NCBI GenBank assembly: GCA_021739805.1
Contig: JAIPBB010000102.1
Coordinates: 1 to 15,562, forward strand
Direction: 5' to 3'
Source of the DNA: Saprospiraceae bacterium
Lineage (GTDB): Bacteria > Bacteroidota > Bacteroidia > Bacteroidales > JAIPBB01
Length of the DNA stretch: 15,562 nucleotides
Below the pieces are notes generated by a model that saw only the letters and a program-made list of their open reading frames with translations, did not search any database and had not been told where the DNA came from. Shown here one piece after another: positions 1 to 7,065 of the stretch. The stretch's first letter is position 1, and the number at the start of each line of letters is the position of its first letter. Both the position numbers and the translations under genes were made by a program.

Positions 1-9
1 ACCATTTAA

Positions 10-56
10 CCACAGGTTTCACCTATGGCTATTCAAATTCAACCACTTTCGTGGTT
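10..56. repeat. REP-like double hairpin
   Basis: Two stem-loops lie 12 bases apart. The first is CCACAGGT (10-17), loop TTC, ACCTATGG (21-28), with one mismatch in eight pairs. The second is AACCAC (41-46), loop TTTC, GTGGTT (51-56), a perfect six-base stem. Paired short hairpins in a gene-free stretch resemble the REP/BIME-type elements scattered through many Bacteroidota genomes. The element touches the window edge and may extend further left. Family assignment is inference; the stems are seen directly. Confidence 0.55.
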
Positions 57-162
57 TTAAATAAATATTGATTGACAATTGATATTCGGAAGATTTAACG
101 CAAAGAAATATTATTTTCAATTGATTTTAAACATATAGCAATACATCTAAAAATATCCTCCT

Positions 163-182
163 AGCCCATCAAAATAAAATTT
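163..182 (+). repeat. 20-bp direct repeat, copy 1
   Basis: AGCCCATCAAAATAAAATTT occurs here and again at 406-425 without a mismatch. Including the flanks, 161-188 and 404-431 agree at 25 of 28 positions, the right-hand flank being GGTCAT here and AGCCAT in copy 2. The copies are 243 bases apart, and the intervening sequence has no coding potential. They could be the ends or remnants of a small non-coding element, or repeated protein-binding sites. Confidence 0.7.
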
Positions 183-405
183 GGTCATAAAAATTCTCTA
201 TAAGATTATTGGGATAATTTTGATAAATTATTGTTTACAATTCCTGTAATATATTTTTCAATTCGAACTTTGGTTTTTTTAGGTATGATTGGTAAACGAT
301 GTGATATTGAGAAAACAAAATGTGTGTAGAGATTATTATATTCGATTTTCATAATAAGTAGGTTTAATAAAAGTCTATGTCAGATATAGAGCTTATTTGT
401 TTTCC

Positions 406-425
406 AGCCCATCAAAATAAAATTT
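406..425 (+). repeat. 20-bp direct repeat, copy 2
   Basis: This is an exact second copy of the 20-mer at 163-182, lying about 70 bases before the likely ATG of the ZIP transporter. Its right flank overlaps the TTG codon at 432 that would begin a longer reading frame, which is one reason to prefer the ATG at 495 as the real start. Confidence 0.7.
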
Positions 426-494
426 AGCCATTTGAAATCCATAGTAGTTTATTTTATAATTTTATCCCAAGCTTACAAATTAAATTTTAAGAAA

Positions 495-1310
495 ATGAAA
501 TTAGATTGGTTATTGGATTATAATCCTGTTTTACTAGCACTCATTGCAACATTATTTACCTGGTTTGTCACAGCAATGGGGTCAGCAATGGTTTTTTTCT
601 TTAAAACTATTAACAAAAAAGTACTTAATTCAATGTTGGGATTTGCTGCCGGTGTTATGATTGCAGCTAGTTTTTGGTCTCTTCTTAAACCTGCAATTGA
701 AATGGCGGAAGAAAGCGGGACAACTCCATGGATGCCAGCAGTGATTGGATTTTTATCCGGAGGTGCATTTTTATTTATAGTAGATAAAATTTTACCTCAC
801 TTGCATTTAGGACTTTCGGTTGACAAAGCAGAGGGTATAAAAACAAGCTGGCAAAGAAGCGTTCTTTTGGTTCTTGCTATTACACTTCATAATATCCCTG
901 AAGGACTTGCCGTTGGTGTTGCCTTTGGTGCATTAGCAAATAATCCGGATGCAGGTATGCTTGCAGGTGCAGTTGTTCTTGCCATAGGAATTGGATTGCA
1001 GAATTTCCCGGAAGGAGCAGCGGTATCTATCCCTTTGCGACGAGAAGGTTTTTCCAGGTTAAAAGCATTTAATTATGGACAATTGTCAGGAATTGTTGAG
1101 CCTATCGCCGGAGTTATCGGTGCTTATTTAGTTGTGACAATAACACCTTTACTTCCTTATGCTCTTTCGTTTGCTGCAGGAGCAATGATATTTGTGGTAG
1201 TAGAAGAATTAATTCCCGAATCTCAAATTGGCAATGAAACTGATTTATCAACCATTGGTGCAATGGTGGGATTTGCGGTAATGATGTTACTTGATGTTGC
1301 ACTTGGATAA
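495..1310 (+). CDS. ZIP family divalent metal transporter (GufA/ZupT-like)
   Basis: Inner-membrane protein of 271 residues that probably imports zinc or other divalent cations (Fe, Mn) into the cytoplasm. It has about eight hydrophobic segments. The two signature helices are present: HNIPEG (H132, N133, E136) and QNFPEG (Q169, N170, E173). E202 in the next helix (SGIVEP) fits the bridging acid of the binuclear metal site known from the GufA-type protein BbZIP. The Q in the second motif is typical of the GufA subgroup. The ATG at 495 is preferred over an in-frame TTG at 432, because the extra 21 residues are not ZIP-like and that TTG abuts a repeat. A small DUF6506-like gene follows after 41 bases and may share the transcript. 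Family assignment is secure; the metal is not readable from sequence. Confidence 0.92.
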   Translation: MKLDWLLDYNPVLLALIATLFTWFVTAMGSAMVFFFKTINKKVLNSMLGFAAGVMIAASFWSLLKPAIEMAEESGTTPWMPAVIGFLSGGAFLFIVDKILPHLHLGLSVDKAEGIKTSWQRSVLLVLAITLHNIPEGLAVGVAFGALANNPDAGMLAGAVVLAIGIGLQNFPEGAAVSIPLRREGFSRLKAFNYGQLSGIVEPIAGVIGAYLVVTITPLLPYALSFAAGAMIFVVVEELIPESQIGNETDLSTIGAMVGFAVMMLLDVALG

Positions 1311-1351
1311 ACATTTATTATTATATATTAATAAACAAAAATCAGTAAATT

Positions 1352-1666
1352 ATGGCTTTTAAAGCATTATTTTTAGCACATGCACCTGATGCAGATTATG
1401 AAAAACATAATAGTATAATTAACACAGGAAAGTATATACTTTTAACTTATGTTGTGAAGTCTCAGGAAGAAGCATTAAAGGTTTCTAAAAGAATGTATGA
1501 AAAAGAGCAGATAGATGCAATTATTCTTTGTCCGGGTTTTACACACCTAGATGTGGCAGAGATATTTCAGGCACTGGAGGGCAAAGTTTCTGTTAATATT
1601 TCCAGGGGAGATGGTCCCAGCACAAAAATTGCACAAGCTGTTTTACAGAAGGAATTCTTTCATTAA
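1352..1666 (+). CDS. DUF6506-like small protein
   Basis: A 104-residue soluble protein with no signal peptide or membrane segment. The order of elements suggests a small alternating alpha/beta domain: strand KALFLAHA with an APDAD turn (residues 4-15), strand YILLTYVV, helix EEALKVSKRMYEK, strand AIILCPGF, helix VAEIFQALE, strand VSVNISRG. The start (AFKALFLAHAPDAD) and the CPGFTH segment recall the DUF6506 family, whose function is unknown. That match is from memory and not confirmed. It lies 41 bases after the ZIP gene on the same strand, so co-transcription is plausible, but nothing in the protein shows a metal role. A +1-frame ORF across its 3' half is a shadow. Confidence 0.75.
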   Translation: MAFKALFLAHAPDADYEKHNSIINTGKYILLTYVVKSQEEALKVSKRMYEKEQIDAIILCPGFTHLDVAEIFQALEGKVSVNISRGDGPSTKIAQAVLQKEFFH

Positions 1667-1668
1667 AT

Positions 1669-1754
1669 ATAACAAATGGTTTTGGTGTTTGAAATTTAAT
1701 CATTGTAGTTTATTTGTCCCGATAATTATCGGGATGCTTCTTGTGATTTGTTAT
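1669..1754. repeat. 18-bp perfect palindrome inside a 9-bp inverted repeat
   Basis: TCCCGATAATTATCGGGA (1717-1734) is its own reverse complement over all 18 bases. It is flanked by a wider perfect inverted repeat, ATAACAAAT (1669-1677) and ATTTGTTAT (1746-1754). Sequences of the CCCGAT...ATCGGG type are common intergenic repeats in Bacteroidota. The palindrome lies between the DUF6506-like gene and mvaD and could act as a transcription terminator or processing hairpin, although no T-run follows it. Confidence 0.65.
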
Positions 1755-1794
1755 TTTAAAACCTTTTAGATTAAGATTTAAAATCAAAAAAAGT

Positions 1795-2895
1795 ATGAGT
1801 TTGTACGATAATAAAAATCTGACTTTTCAATCCCCATTAGATGGAATACATAAGCTTTGCTGGCAAAGTCCATCAAATATAGCATTAATCAAATATTGGG
1901 GAAAATATGGAAATCAGTTACCAAGAAATCCATCTTTAAGTTTCACACTTCAAAATTCTTATACAGAAGCATTAATTACTTATTCATTTAAGAATGAGGC
2001 GGAAGGGATTTCACTTGAATTTTATTTTGAAAGAAAAGAGAACACTGATTTTAAAAACAGAGTTGAAAAATATTTAATTTCTTTAATACCAATTTTTCCT
2101 TTTTTAAAACAATTGAATTTAAGAATTGAAACTAAAAATACTTTTCCACATTCTTCTGGAATAGCAAGTTCTGCAGCAAGTATGAGTGCTATTGCTCTTT
2201 GCTTGTGCAGCATTGAACAAAAACATTTCGATAGCTTAAAATGTGAAGATGACTTTTATAGCAAAGCATCTTATGTCGCAAGACTAGGGTCGGGGAGTGC
2301 AGCACGTTCGGTTTATGGTGGATTTGTAAGTTGGGGGAAAAGCGAAGAAATAGAAAACTCTTCAAATGAATTTGCATTGCCTTTAAAAAGTGAAATTCAT
2401 GATAATTTCAAAGATTTATGCGATTCAGTTTTAATCGTAAGTTCTGGCAAGAAAAAGGTTTCCAGTAGTGCAGGTCACAAATTAATGGAGAATCATCCAT
2501 TTGCAGATTCCCGAATTAAACAAGCTAATCAAAATCTAAAAATACTACTCAAATCTTTGAAATCAGGAGATTTTAATATGTTTATTGAAATTGTTGAAAA
2601 CGAAGCTATGACACTTCACTCACTAATGATGTCATCTAATCCATCTTATACTCTTTTGCTTCCAAACACTTTGAATATTATAAACAAAATACGTGAGTTT
2701 AGAAGCGAGTCAAAGCTTCCAATTTGCTTTACTTTGGATGCAGGTCCTAATGTTCATATAATATTTCCACGCAGTTTTGAAAATCAAATCTATGAATTTA
2801 TTGAAAAAGAATTATTAGTATATTGCGAACCGAAATTTTGGATTAAAGATTTTATAGGAAAAGGACCAAAACTTAAAAAAGAGTTTGGAGTTTAG
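1795..2895 (+). CDS. mvaD: Diphosphomevalonate decarboxylase
   Basis: Converts mevalonate 5-diphosphate, with ATP, to isopentenyl diphosphate, phosphate and CO2; this is the last step of the mevalonate route to isoprenoids, in the cytosol. At 366 residues it is slightly longer than the usual 320-340. Family landmarks are all visible: SNIALIKYWGK (27-37, with the conserved lysine of KYWGK), the GHMP-type phosphate loop SSGIASSAAS (120-129), LGSGSAARSVYGGF (164-177) and FTLDAGPNVHI (312-322), where D315 fits the catalytic aspartate. It is the first of two mevalonate-pathway genes in a row. Its last codons (EFGV-stop) are made of the heptanucleotide repeat that fills the following spacer, so the extreme C-terminus may have been altered by that repeat. 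The ATG at 1795 follows an A-rich leader. Confidence 0.95.
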   Translation: MSLYDNKNLTFQSPLDGIHKLCWQSPSNIALIKYWGKYGNQLPRNPSLSFTLQNSYTEALITYSFKNEAEGISLEFYFERKENTDFKNRVEKYLISLIPIFPFLKQLNLRIETKNTFPHSSGIASSAASMSAIALCLCSIEQKHFDSLKCEDDFYSKASYVARLGSGSAARSVYGGFVSWGKSEEIENSSNEFALPLKSEIHDNFKDLCDSVLIVSSGKKKVSSSAGHKLMENHPFADSRIKQANQNLKILLKSLKSGDFNMFIEIVENEAMTLHSLMMSSNPSYTLLLPNTLNIINKIREFRSESKLPICFTLDAGPNVHIIFPRSFENQIYEFIEKELLVYCEPKFWIKDFIGKGPKLKKEFGV

Positions 2896-3040
2896 AGTTT
2901 TGAGTGCCTAAAGTACTTAAAGTTTGGAGTTTGGAGTACTTTAAGTGACTGGAGTTTATAGAAATTGGAATTTATTATTCCTGACTACGTCAGGAAATAA
3001 CTCCAAACTCTAGGCACTCTAGACTTTAGGCACTTTATAT
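2881..3040. repeat. Degenerate heptanucleotide repeat in inverted arrangement
   Basis: The spacer between mvaD and the kinase is built of roughly 7-base units. On the left they read GAGTTTG, GAGTTTA, GAGTTTT, GAGTGCC, TAAAGTA, CTTAAAG, TTTGGAG, TTTGGAG. On the right (about 3000-3037) the same units occur on the opposite strand (CTCCAAA, CTCTAGG, CACTCTA, GACTTTA, GGCACTT). Together the arms could fold into a long imperfect stem. At its tip sits a clean hairpin, TTCCTGAC (2978-2985), loop TAC, GTCAGGAA (2989-2996). The left arm begins within the last five codons of mvaD. Confidence 0.75.
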
Positions 3041-3063
3041 TAACACATTGAATTTTACAATTG

Positions 3064-4044
3064 ATGATGGATTACGCTGATATTTATTATGCAAAGATTT
3101 TATTGTTTGGAGAATATGGAGTTATATTTGATTCTATGGGTCTTACAATACCTTACACCCACTATCGCGGTGAACTAAGCTACCAAAACGAAGACAAATA
3201 CACTGATTACGACTTTGCTGTAGCTTCAAATAATCTTTTGAAAGAATATATTCCCTATTTGAAAATTGTAAGAGAATCCTGCGAATTGAAATGTGATTTT
3301 GATATCGAAAGTTTCGAAGAAGATATTAGCAAAGGATTGTATTTTGAATCGACCATTCCACTTGGATATGGACTTGGAAGCTCAGGTGCTTTGGTTGCTG
3401 CTCTTTATGATAAATATGCTCTAGACAAAATCAATAATGTCAGGAATCTAAAAAACGGTGATATTCTTAAATTAAGAGAGATTTTTGCCCAGCTTGAATC
3501 ATTTTTTCATGGTAAAAGTTCCGGTCTCGACCCTTTGAATTCATACATAAAATTCCCACTTTTAATTAATAGCAAAAAAGATATTCGAATTGTTGGTTTA
3601 CCGCGAAACAGGGTAGATGGTAATGATGCGGTTTTTTTAGTTAATACGGGAAAACCGGGAAAAACTCAACCACTTGTAAACTATTTCCTTAAAAAATGTG
3701 AGGATAAAAACTTTTTTAATCTTGTTAAAAACGAGATGATTCCATTAACAAATGTAATTATTAAAAATCTTGTTGATGTAGAAATCGATAACTTTTTTGA
3801 TAATCTTGCCAAACTTTCAAATTTTCAATTAGAGAACCTTAGTCATATGATTCCCGGAGAGTTTCACGCTATTTGGCAAAATGGAATTGATACAGGTGAT
3901 TATTACCTTAAACTTTGCGGCTCAGGTGGTGGTGGATATCTGCTTGGTTTTACAAAAAACTACGAAGAAACAAAATTGTATCTCACTAATAAAGGCTATC
4001 AATACAATACTGTTTTCAGAAATCCCAAGCTAAATTTAATTTAA
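3064..4044 (+). CDS. mvk: GHMP kinase, mevalonate kinase of Bacteroidota type
   Basis: Most likely phosphorylates mevalonate at O5 with ATP, supplying the pathway that mvaD completes. The protein has 326 residues from the ATG at 3064; TTG at 3061 and ATG at 3067 are alternatives. Numbering from the TTG, visible motifs are AKILLFGEYGVI (11-22, with the conserved Lys of GHMP motif 1), the glycine/serine ATP loop IPLGYGLGSSGALVAAL (99-115), HGKSSGLDPLNS (150-161, D157 fitting the catalytic aspartate) and motif 3 KLCGSGGGGYLLGF (284-297). No signal peptide. It lies 168 bases after mvaD behind the repeat hairpin, and 19 bases before an exported protein with which it is probably co-transcribed. Phosphomevalonate kinase is the main alternative within this superfamily, but position and motif set favour mevalonate kinase. 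Confidence 0.82.
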   Translation: MMDYADIYYAKILLFGEYGVIFDSMGLTIPYTHYRGELSYQNEDKYTDYDFAVASNNLLKEYIPYLKIVRESCELKCDFDIESFEEDISKGLYFESTIPLGYGLGSSGALVAALYDKYALDKINNVRNLKNGDILKLREIFAQLESFFHGKSSGLDPLNSYIKFPLLINSKKDIRIVGLPRNRVDGNDAVFLVNTGKPGKTQPLVNYFLKKCEDKNFFNLVKNEMIPLTNVIIKNLVDVEIDNFFDNLAKLSNFQLENLSHMIPGEFHAIWQNGIDTGDYYLKLCGSGGGGYLLGFTKNYEETKLYLTNKGYQYNTVFRNPKLNLI

Positions 4045-4063
4045 CAACTTAAAATTTGATAAT

Positions 4064-4582
4064 ATGAAAAAATTAACAGATTGCGGAATTAATTTCACAG
4101 TCATTATTATATTAATAATTATGGGAATTGCTCCTGCTGCCTTTTCACAAAAAGCAAATTGGACAAAATTTAAATCTGAACAAGCAAAAGCTGAAATTTC
4201 ATTTCCATCATCGTTTTCAGAATCAAAAGAGGAAAAAGTTGATATAACTACCTATAAAATAATGTCCCAAATCAACGATAATGTATTCTTTTTTAGTTAT
4301 TCAATACATACTAACCAGCTTAATGATGAATATAAACTAGCACAAGTAAGCCTTGATGCTTTTGCAGAAGCTATAAATGGTAAAATAATCAATCAGGAAG
4401 AATATAAAGTTAAAGATGGGAAAGGAATCAAATCTCAAATTGAAATGGATGGTGAAATGATTGCAACTTATCTTGTTATTATTAAAAATCAAATCCAATA
4501 TCAGGTTGTGGCTGCAACATCAAAAGAAAAAACCGAACTAAAAATAAGTAAGAAATTTATTAAATCTTTTAAAATCAAGTAA
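4064..4582 (+). CDS. Exported protein of unknown function, possibly PsbP/Mog1-like fold
   Basis: A 172-residue protein with a clear signal peptide: a charged start (MKK), a hydrophobic run at about 12-25 and a likely signal peptidase I site after AFS (26-28). The mature part is about 144 residues. It begins WTKFKSEQAKAEISFPSSF, then alternates short strands with one helix and ends in a strand-helix segment rich in lysine. The opening pattern (a residue about to be matched to 'sequence as in fatal/low-quality polypeptide', then I-S-F-P) resembles periplasmic proteins of the PsbP/Mog1 fold; this is a weak structural guess. No lipobox cysteine follows the signal. It is 19 bases behind the mevalonate kinase gene, so it is likely in the same operon, but nothing links it chemically to isoprenoid synthesis. 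Confidence 0.75.
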   Translation: MKKLTDCGINFTVIIILIIMGIAPAAFSQKANWTKFKSEQAKAEISFPSSFSESKEEKVDITTYKIMSQINDNVFFFSYSIHTNQLNDEYKLAQVSLDAFAEAINGKIINQEEYKVKDGKGIKSQIEMDGEMIATYLVIIKNQIQYQVVAATSKEKTELKISKKFIKSFKIK

Positions 4583-4705
4583 ATTTACTGGAATATTTAG
4601 CCCTTAAACTTAACTTATCATATAAAATTTTAAAAAAACATTTCATTTTTCATGCATTCTCTAATTTATTTTATATTTATCAGGAATTATTAAATTTGCA
4701 TTAGA

Positions 4706-6772
4706 ATGGAAATTCCCTTATTTCAAGATATAGTTGTAATATTTGCTTTTTCAGCTGTTGTAATTCTTATTTTTCACAGGCTGAAAATTCCTCCTATAGT
4801 TGGTTTTTTGGTTACAGGTATTTTAATTGGACCTGCAGGTATTTTAAATTATTATAGTGGATTGGATATTATTGACAATTCGAATCATGAGATAAACCAT
4901 CTTGCTGAAATAGGAGTGATGCTACTGCTATTTACTATTGGTATTGAATTTTCAATTAAAAACTTAATACAGATTAGAAGAACGGTGCTACTTGGTGGCT
5001 CTATTCAGGTTGGATTAAGCATTGCCATAACTTATGTTATTGCAAGTCTTTCGGGTTATAGTTTTGGTGAAGCTATTTTTATGGGTTTCCTAGTGGCTTT
5101 AAGTAGTACAGCTATTGTTTTACGAACATTGCAAAAAGATGGACAAATATCTCTTCCTTCAGGAAAAGCAAGTTTAGGAATTTTAATATTCCAGGATGTA
5201 ATAATTGTTCCAATGATGTTGTTCATACCCATTCTTGCTGGAAATGCCGGAAATATTGGGCTTTCAATTCTTATTTTAGTAGGCAAAACAGTTTTGTTAA
5301 TAATATTTACTTATGTGCTTTCTAAATGGTTAATCCCAAAACTTTTACATCAGGTTGCAAAGACAGGAAGCCGTGAGTTGTTTCTTTTAACATTGTTGGT
5401 AGTCGGATTTACAGTTGCATGGTTAACATCATTTATGGGGCTGTCACTCGCTTTAGGAGCTTTTCTGGCGGGTTTGGCAATTTCAGAATCAGAATACTCA
5501 CATCATGCTTTTGGAAACGTAGTTCCATTCAGAGATATTTTTACTGCATTCTTTTTTGTTTCAATAGGAATGCTTCTTGATTTTAAGTTTATTCTATCTG
5601 AACCTTTAAGCGTTCTGATTTTCGCAATCTTAGTATTAACTATAAAAACTTTTGTTTCGGGATTTGCTACATTTATTCTGGGATATCCATTAAGAACAAC
5701 TGTAGTCGTTGGATTATCATTGAGCCAAATAGGGGAGTTCTCTTTTGTTTTAGCGGCAATTGGATTAAAAAATGGCTTTCTTTTGTCAGAATCCGGTGGA
5801 GAAAATTATTATTACCAATTATTTCTTGCAGTAACAACTGTTACCATGATTTTAACTCCATTTATTATTATGCTTTCACCATGGATAAGTGATACAATAT
5901 TGAAAATTCTTCCTATTCCTGATAAATATATTAAAGGCTTAAAACAAATTGAATCTAAGCAAATAGAAAATCTCGAGAATCATTTGATAATTGTTGGCAT
6001 GGGATTAAATGGCAGCAATCTGGCAAGAGCAGCAAAAACCACAAATATTAAATATGAGATTATTGAATCCGATGCTGAAATAGTTAGAGAGAAGCAAAAT
6101 GAAGGTGAACCAATAATGTATGGAGATGCTTGCTATGAATCAGTTCTGGAACAGGCAGGGATTAAAAAAGCACAAGTCTTAGTAACAGTTATTGGTGATC
6201 CTGCATCAACATATACGATAATTAGAAATGCTCGTCTTATTAATCCGGAAATATATATAATTGCCAGAACACGCTATATGGAAGATGTTGATGATTTATA
6301 CAAAGCGGGAGCTAATGATGTAATTCCTGAAGAATTTGAAACTTCGCTGGAAATATTTTCGAGAGTTCTTAATAAGTATCTTATCCCAAAAAGCGAAATT
6401 GATGAAATGGTAGCAAGCTATAGATATCATGGATATCAAAACCTAAGAGAATTTGATATACATTCCGAAAAACGACTTAATGATTTAAAACTTAATATTC
6501 CTGATGTTGAAATTTCTGCTGTTACAATTAAAGAAAACTCTGAATTACTTAATAAAACAATAGAAGAGTCGGACATAAGAAAACGACATGGAATTAGCAT
6601 TTTAGCAATTAGAAGAAATAATCAAACCATTACTAATCCTACTAAGGATGAAGTTATAACCACAGGTGATGTTCTATATATAATGGGAGATTATAAAAAG
6701 TGTAATTGTGCTGCATCAATTATTTCAGGTGATGGTGATAAAGAATGTGATATTCCAGAAGTTGCTAAGTAA
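4706..6772 (+). CDS. CPA2 family cation:proton antiporter with RCK (TrkA-N/TrkA-C) domains
   Basis: Inner-membrane K+ or Na+/H+ antiporter of KefB/KefC type, 688 residues, likely serving pH or potassium homeostasis. Residues 5-395 form the exchanger domain of about 12 helices, with FQDVIIVPMM (162-171) containing the conserved transport aspartate D164, GAFLAGLAISESEY (251-264) and FRDIFTAFFFVSIGMLLD (275-292). From about 425 to 550 there is an RCK/TrkA-N Rossmann domain with GMGLNG (431-436), a good GxGxxG nucleotide loop, and an acidic residue at the end of the second strand (IIESD). A TrkA-C regulatory domain follows at about 590-663. The last 25 residues are a hydrophilic tail with three cysteines (C666, C668, C681). 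No KefF/KefG partner gene is adjacent, so glutathione gating is unproven. The start at 4706 gives the normal short N-terminus. Confidence 0.93.
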   Translation: MEIPLFQDIVVIFAFSAVVILIFHRLKIPPIVGFLVTGILIGPAGILNYYSGLDIIDNSNHEINHLAEIGVMLLLFTIGIEFSIKNLIQIRRTVLLGGSIQVGLSIAITYVIASLSGYSFGEAIFMGFLVALSSTAIVLRTLQKDGQISLPSGKASLGILIFQDVIIVPMMLFIPILAGNAGNIGLSILILVGKTVLLIIFTYVLSKWLIPKLLHQVAKTGSRELFLLTLLVVGFTVAWLTSFMGLSLALGAFLAGLAISESEYSHHAFGNVVPFRDIFTAFFFVSIGMLLDFKFILSEPLSVLIFAILVLTIKTFVSGFATFILGYPLRTTVVVGLSLSQIGEFSFVLAAIGLKNGFLLSESGGENYYYQLFLAVTTVTMILTPFIIMLSPWISDTILKILPIPDKYIKGLKQIESKQIENLENHLIIVGMGLNGSNLARAAKTTNIKYEIIESDAEIVREKQNEGEPIMYGDACYESVLEQAGIKKAQVLVTVIGDPASTYTIIRNARLINPEIYIIARTRYMEDVDDLYKAGANDVIPEEFETSLEIFSRVLNKYLIPKSEIDEMVASYRYHGYQNLREFDIHSEKRLNDLKLNIPDVEISAVTIKENSELLNKTIEESDIRKRHGISILAIRRNNQTITNPTKDEVITTGDVLYIMGDYKKCNCAASIISGDGDKECDIPEVAK

Positions 6773-6807
6773 ATTGTGAGTTTTTATCAACGACAAACAG
6801 AAATTTT

Positions 6808-7038
6808 ATGTCAAATATCCTTTTATTTTCAACAGTTACAATAAGTTTAGCCCTTATATTTTATTCAATAGGTGTATGGTCAGAACGTTTTTCAAAATAC
6901 CTTAAACCATGGCATGTAGTTGCTTTCTGGATTGGTTTTTCATTTGATGTTTGTGGCACTTTGGCAATGCACTATATTTCAGACAATCCATTTGATTTAA
7001 CTGAATCAAAAAAAAGAGTAAGAATAAAAACTAATTAA
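6808..7038 (+). CDS. Short membrane protein resembling the N-terminal half of HsmA/TIGR03987
   Basis: A 76-residue protein with two hydrophobic helices (about 4-22 and 37-57). The stretch LALIFYSIGVWSERFSKYLKP followed by WHVVAFWIGFSFDVCGTLAM closely recalls the start of HsmA (TIGR03987) family proteins, which are about 115-130 residues with four helices. Here the similarity ends near residue 57, and a charged tail (TESKKRVRIKTN) and a stop follow where helices three and four should be. No other frame before the next gene (start at 7066) supplies the missing half. It is therefore either truncated by deletion or a genuine short variant. It lies 35 bases behind the antiporter and could be co-transcribed. 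Family recall is unverified. Confidence 0.6.
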   Translation: MSNILLFSTVTISLALIFYSIGVWSERFSKYLKPWHVVAFWIGFSFDVCGTLAMHYISDNPFDLTESKKRVRIKTN

Positions 7039-7065
7039 GAATATTAAACATTAAAATATAGAACT

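Larger units (their letters stand above)
58..494. other. Gene-free AT-rich region upstream of the ZIP gene
   Basis: About 440 bases without a plausible gene; all reading frames are short and of low complexity. Apart from the two copies of a 20-bp repeat listed separately, I see no tRNA, terminator or good TAnnTTTG promoter here. The 3' part (about 430-494) must contain the 5' leader of the ZIP transporter gene, but no regulatory element such as a Zur-like dyad could be recognised. Confidence 0.5.

Noticed and set aside
432..494. N-terminal extension of the ZIP transporter from a TTG codon
   Set aside because: The extra 21 residues are not ZIP-like, the TTG abuts a 20-bp repeat, and an ATG at 495 starts directly before the first conserved helix.
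1551..1769. 72-codon + strand frame overlapping the DUF6506-like gene
   Set aside because: It is a shifted-frame shadow that runs through the 18-bp palindrome and has no domain features.
4691..4698. TAAATTTG as a promoter for the antiporter gene
   Set aside because: It fits TAnnTTTG but lies only seven bases before the ATG and has no TTTG at the right distance upstream; it would require a nearly leaderless message.
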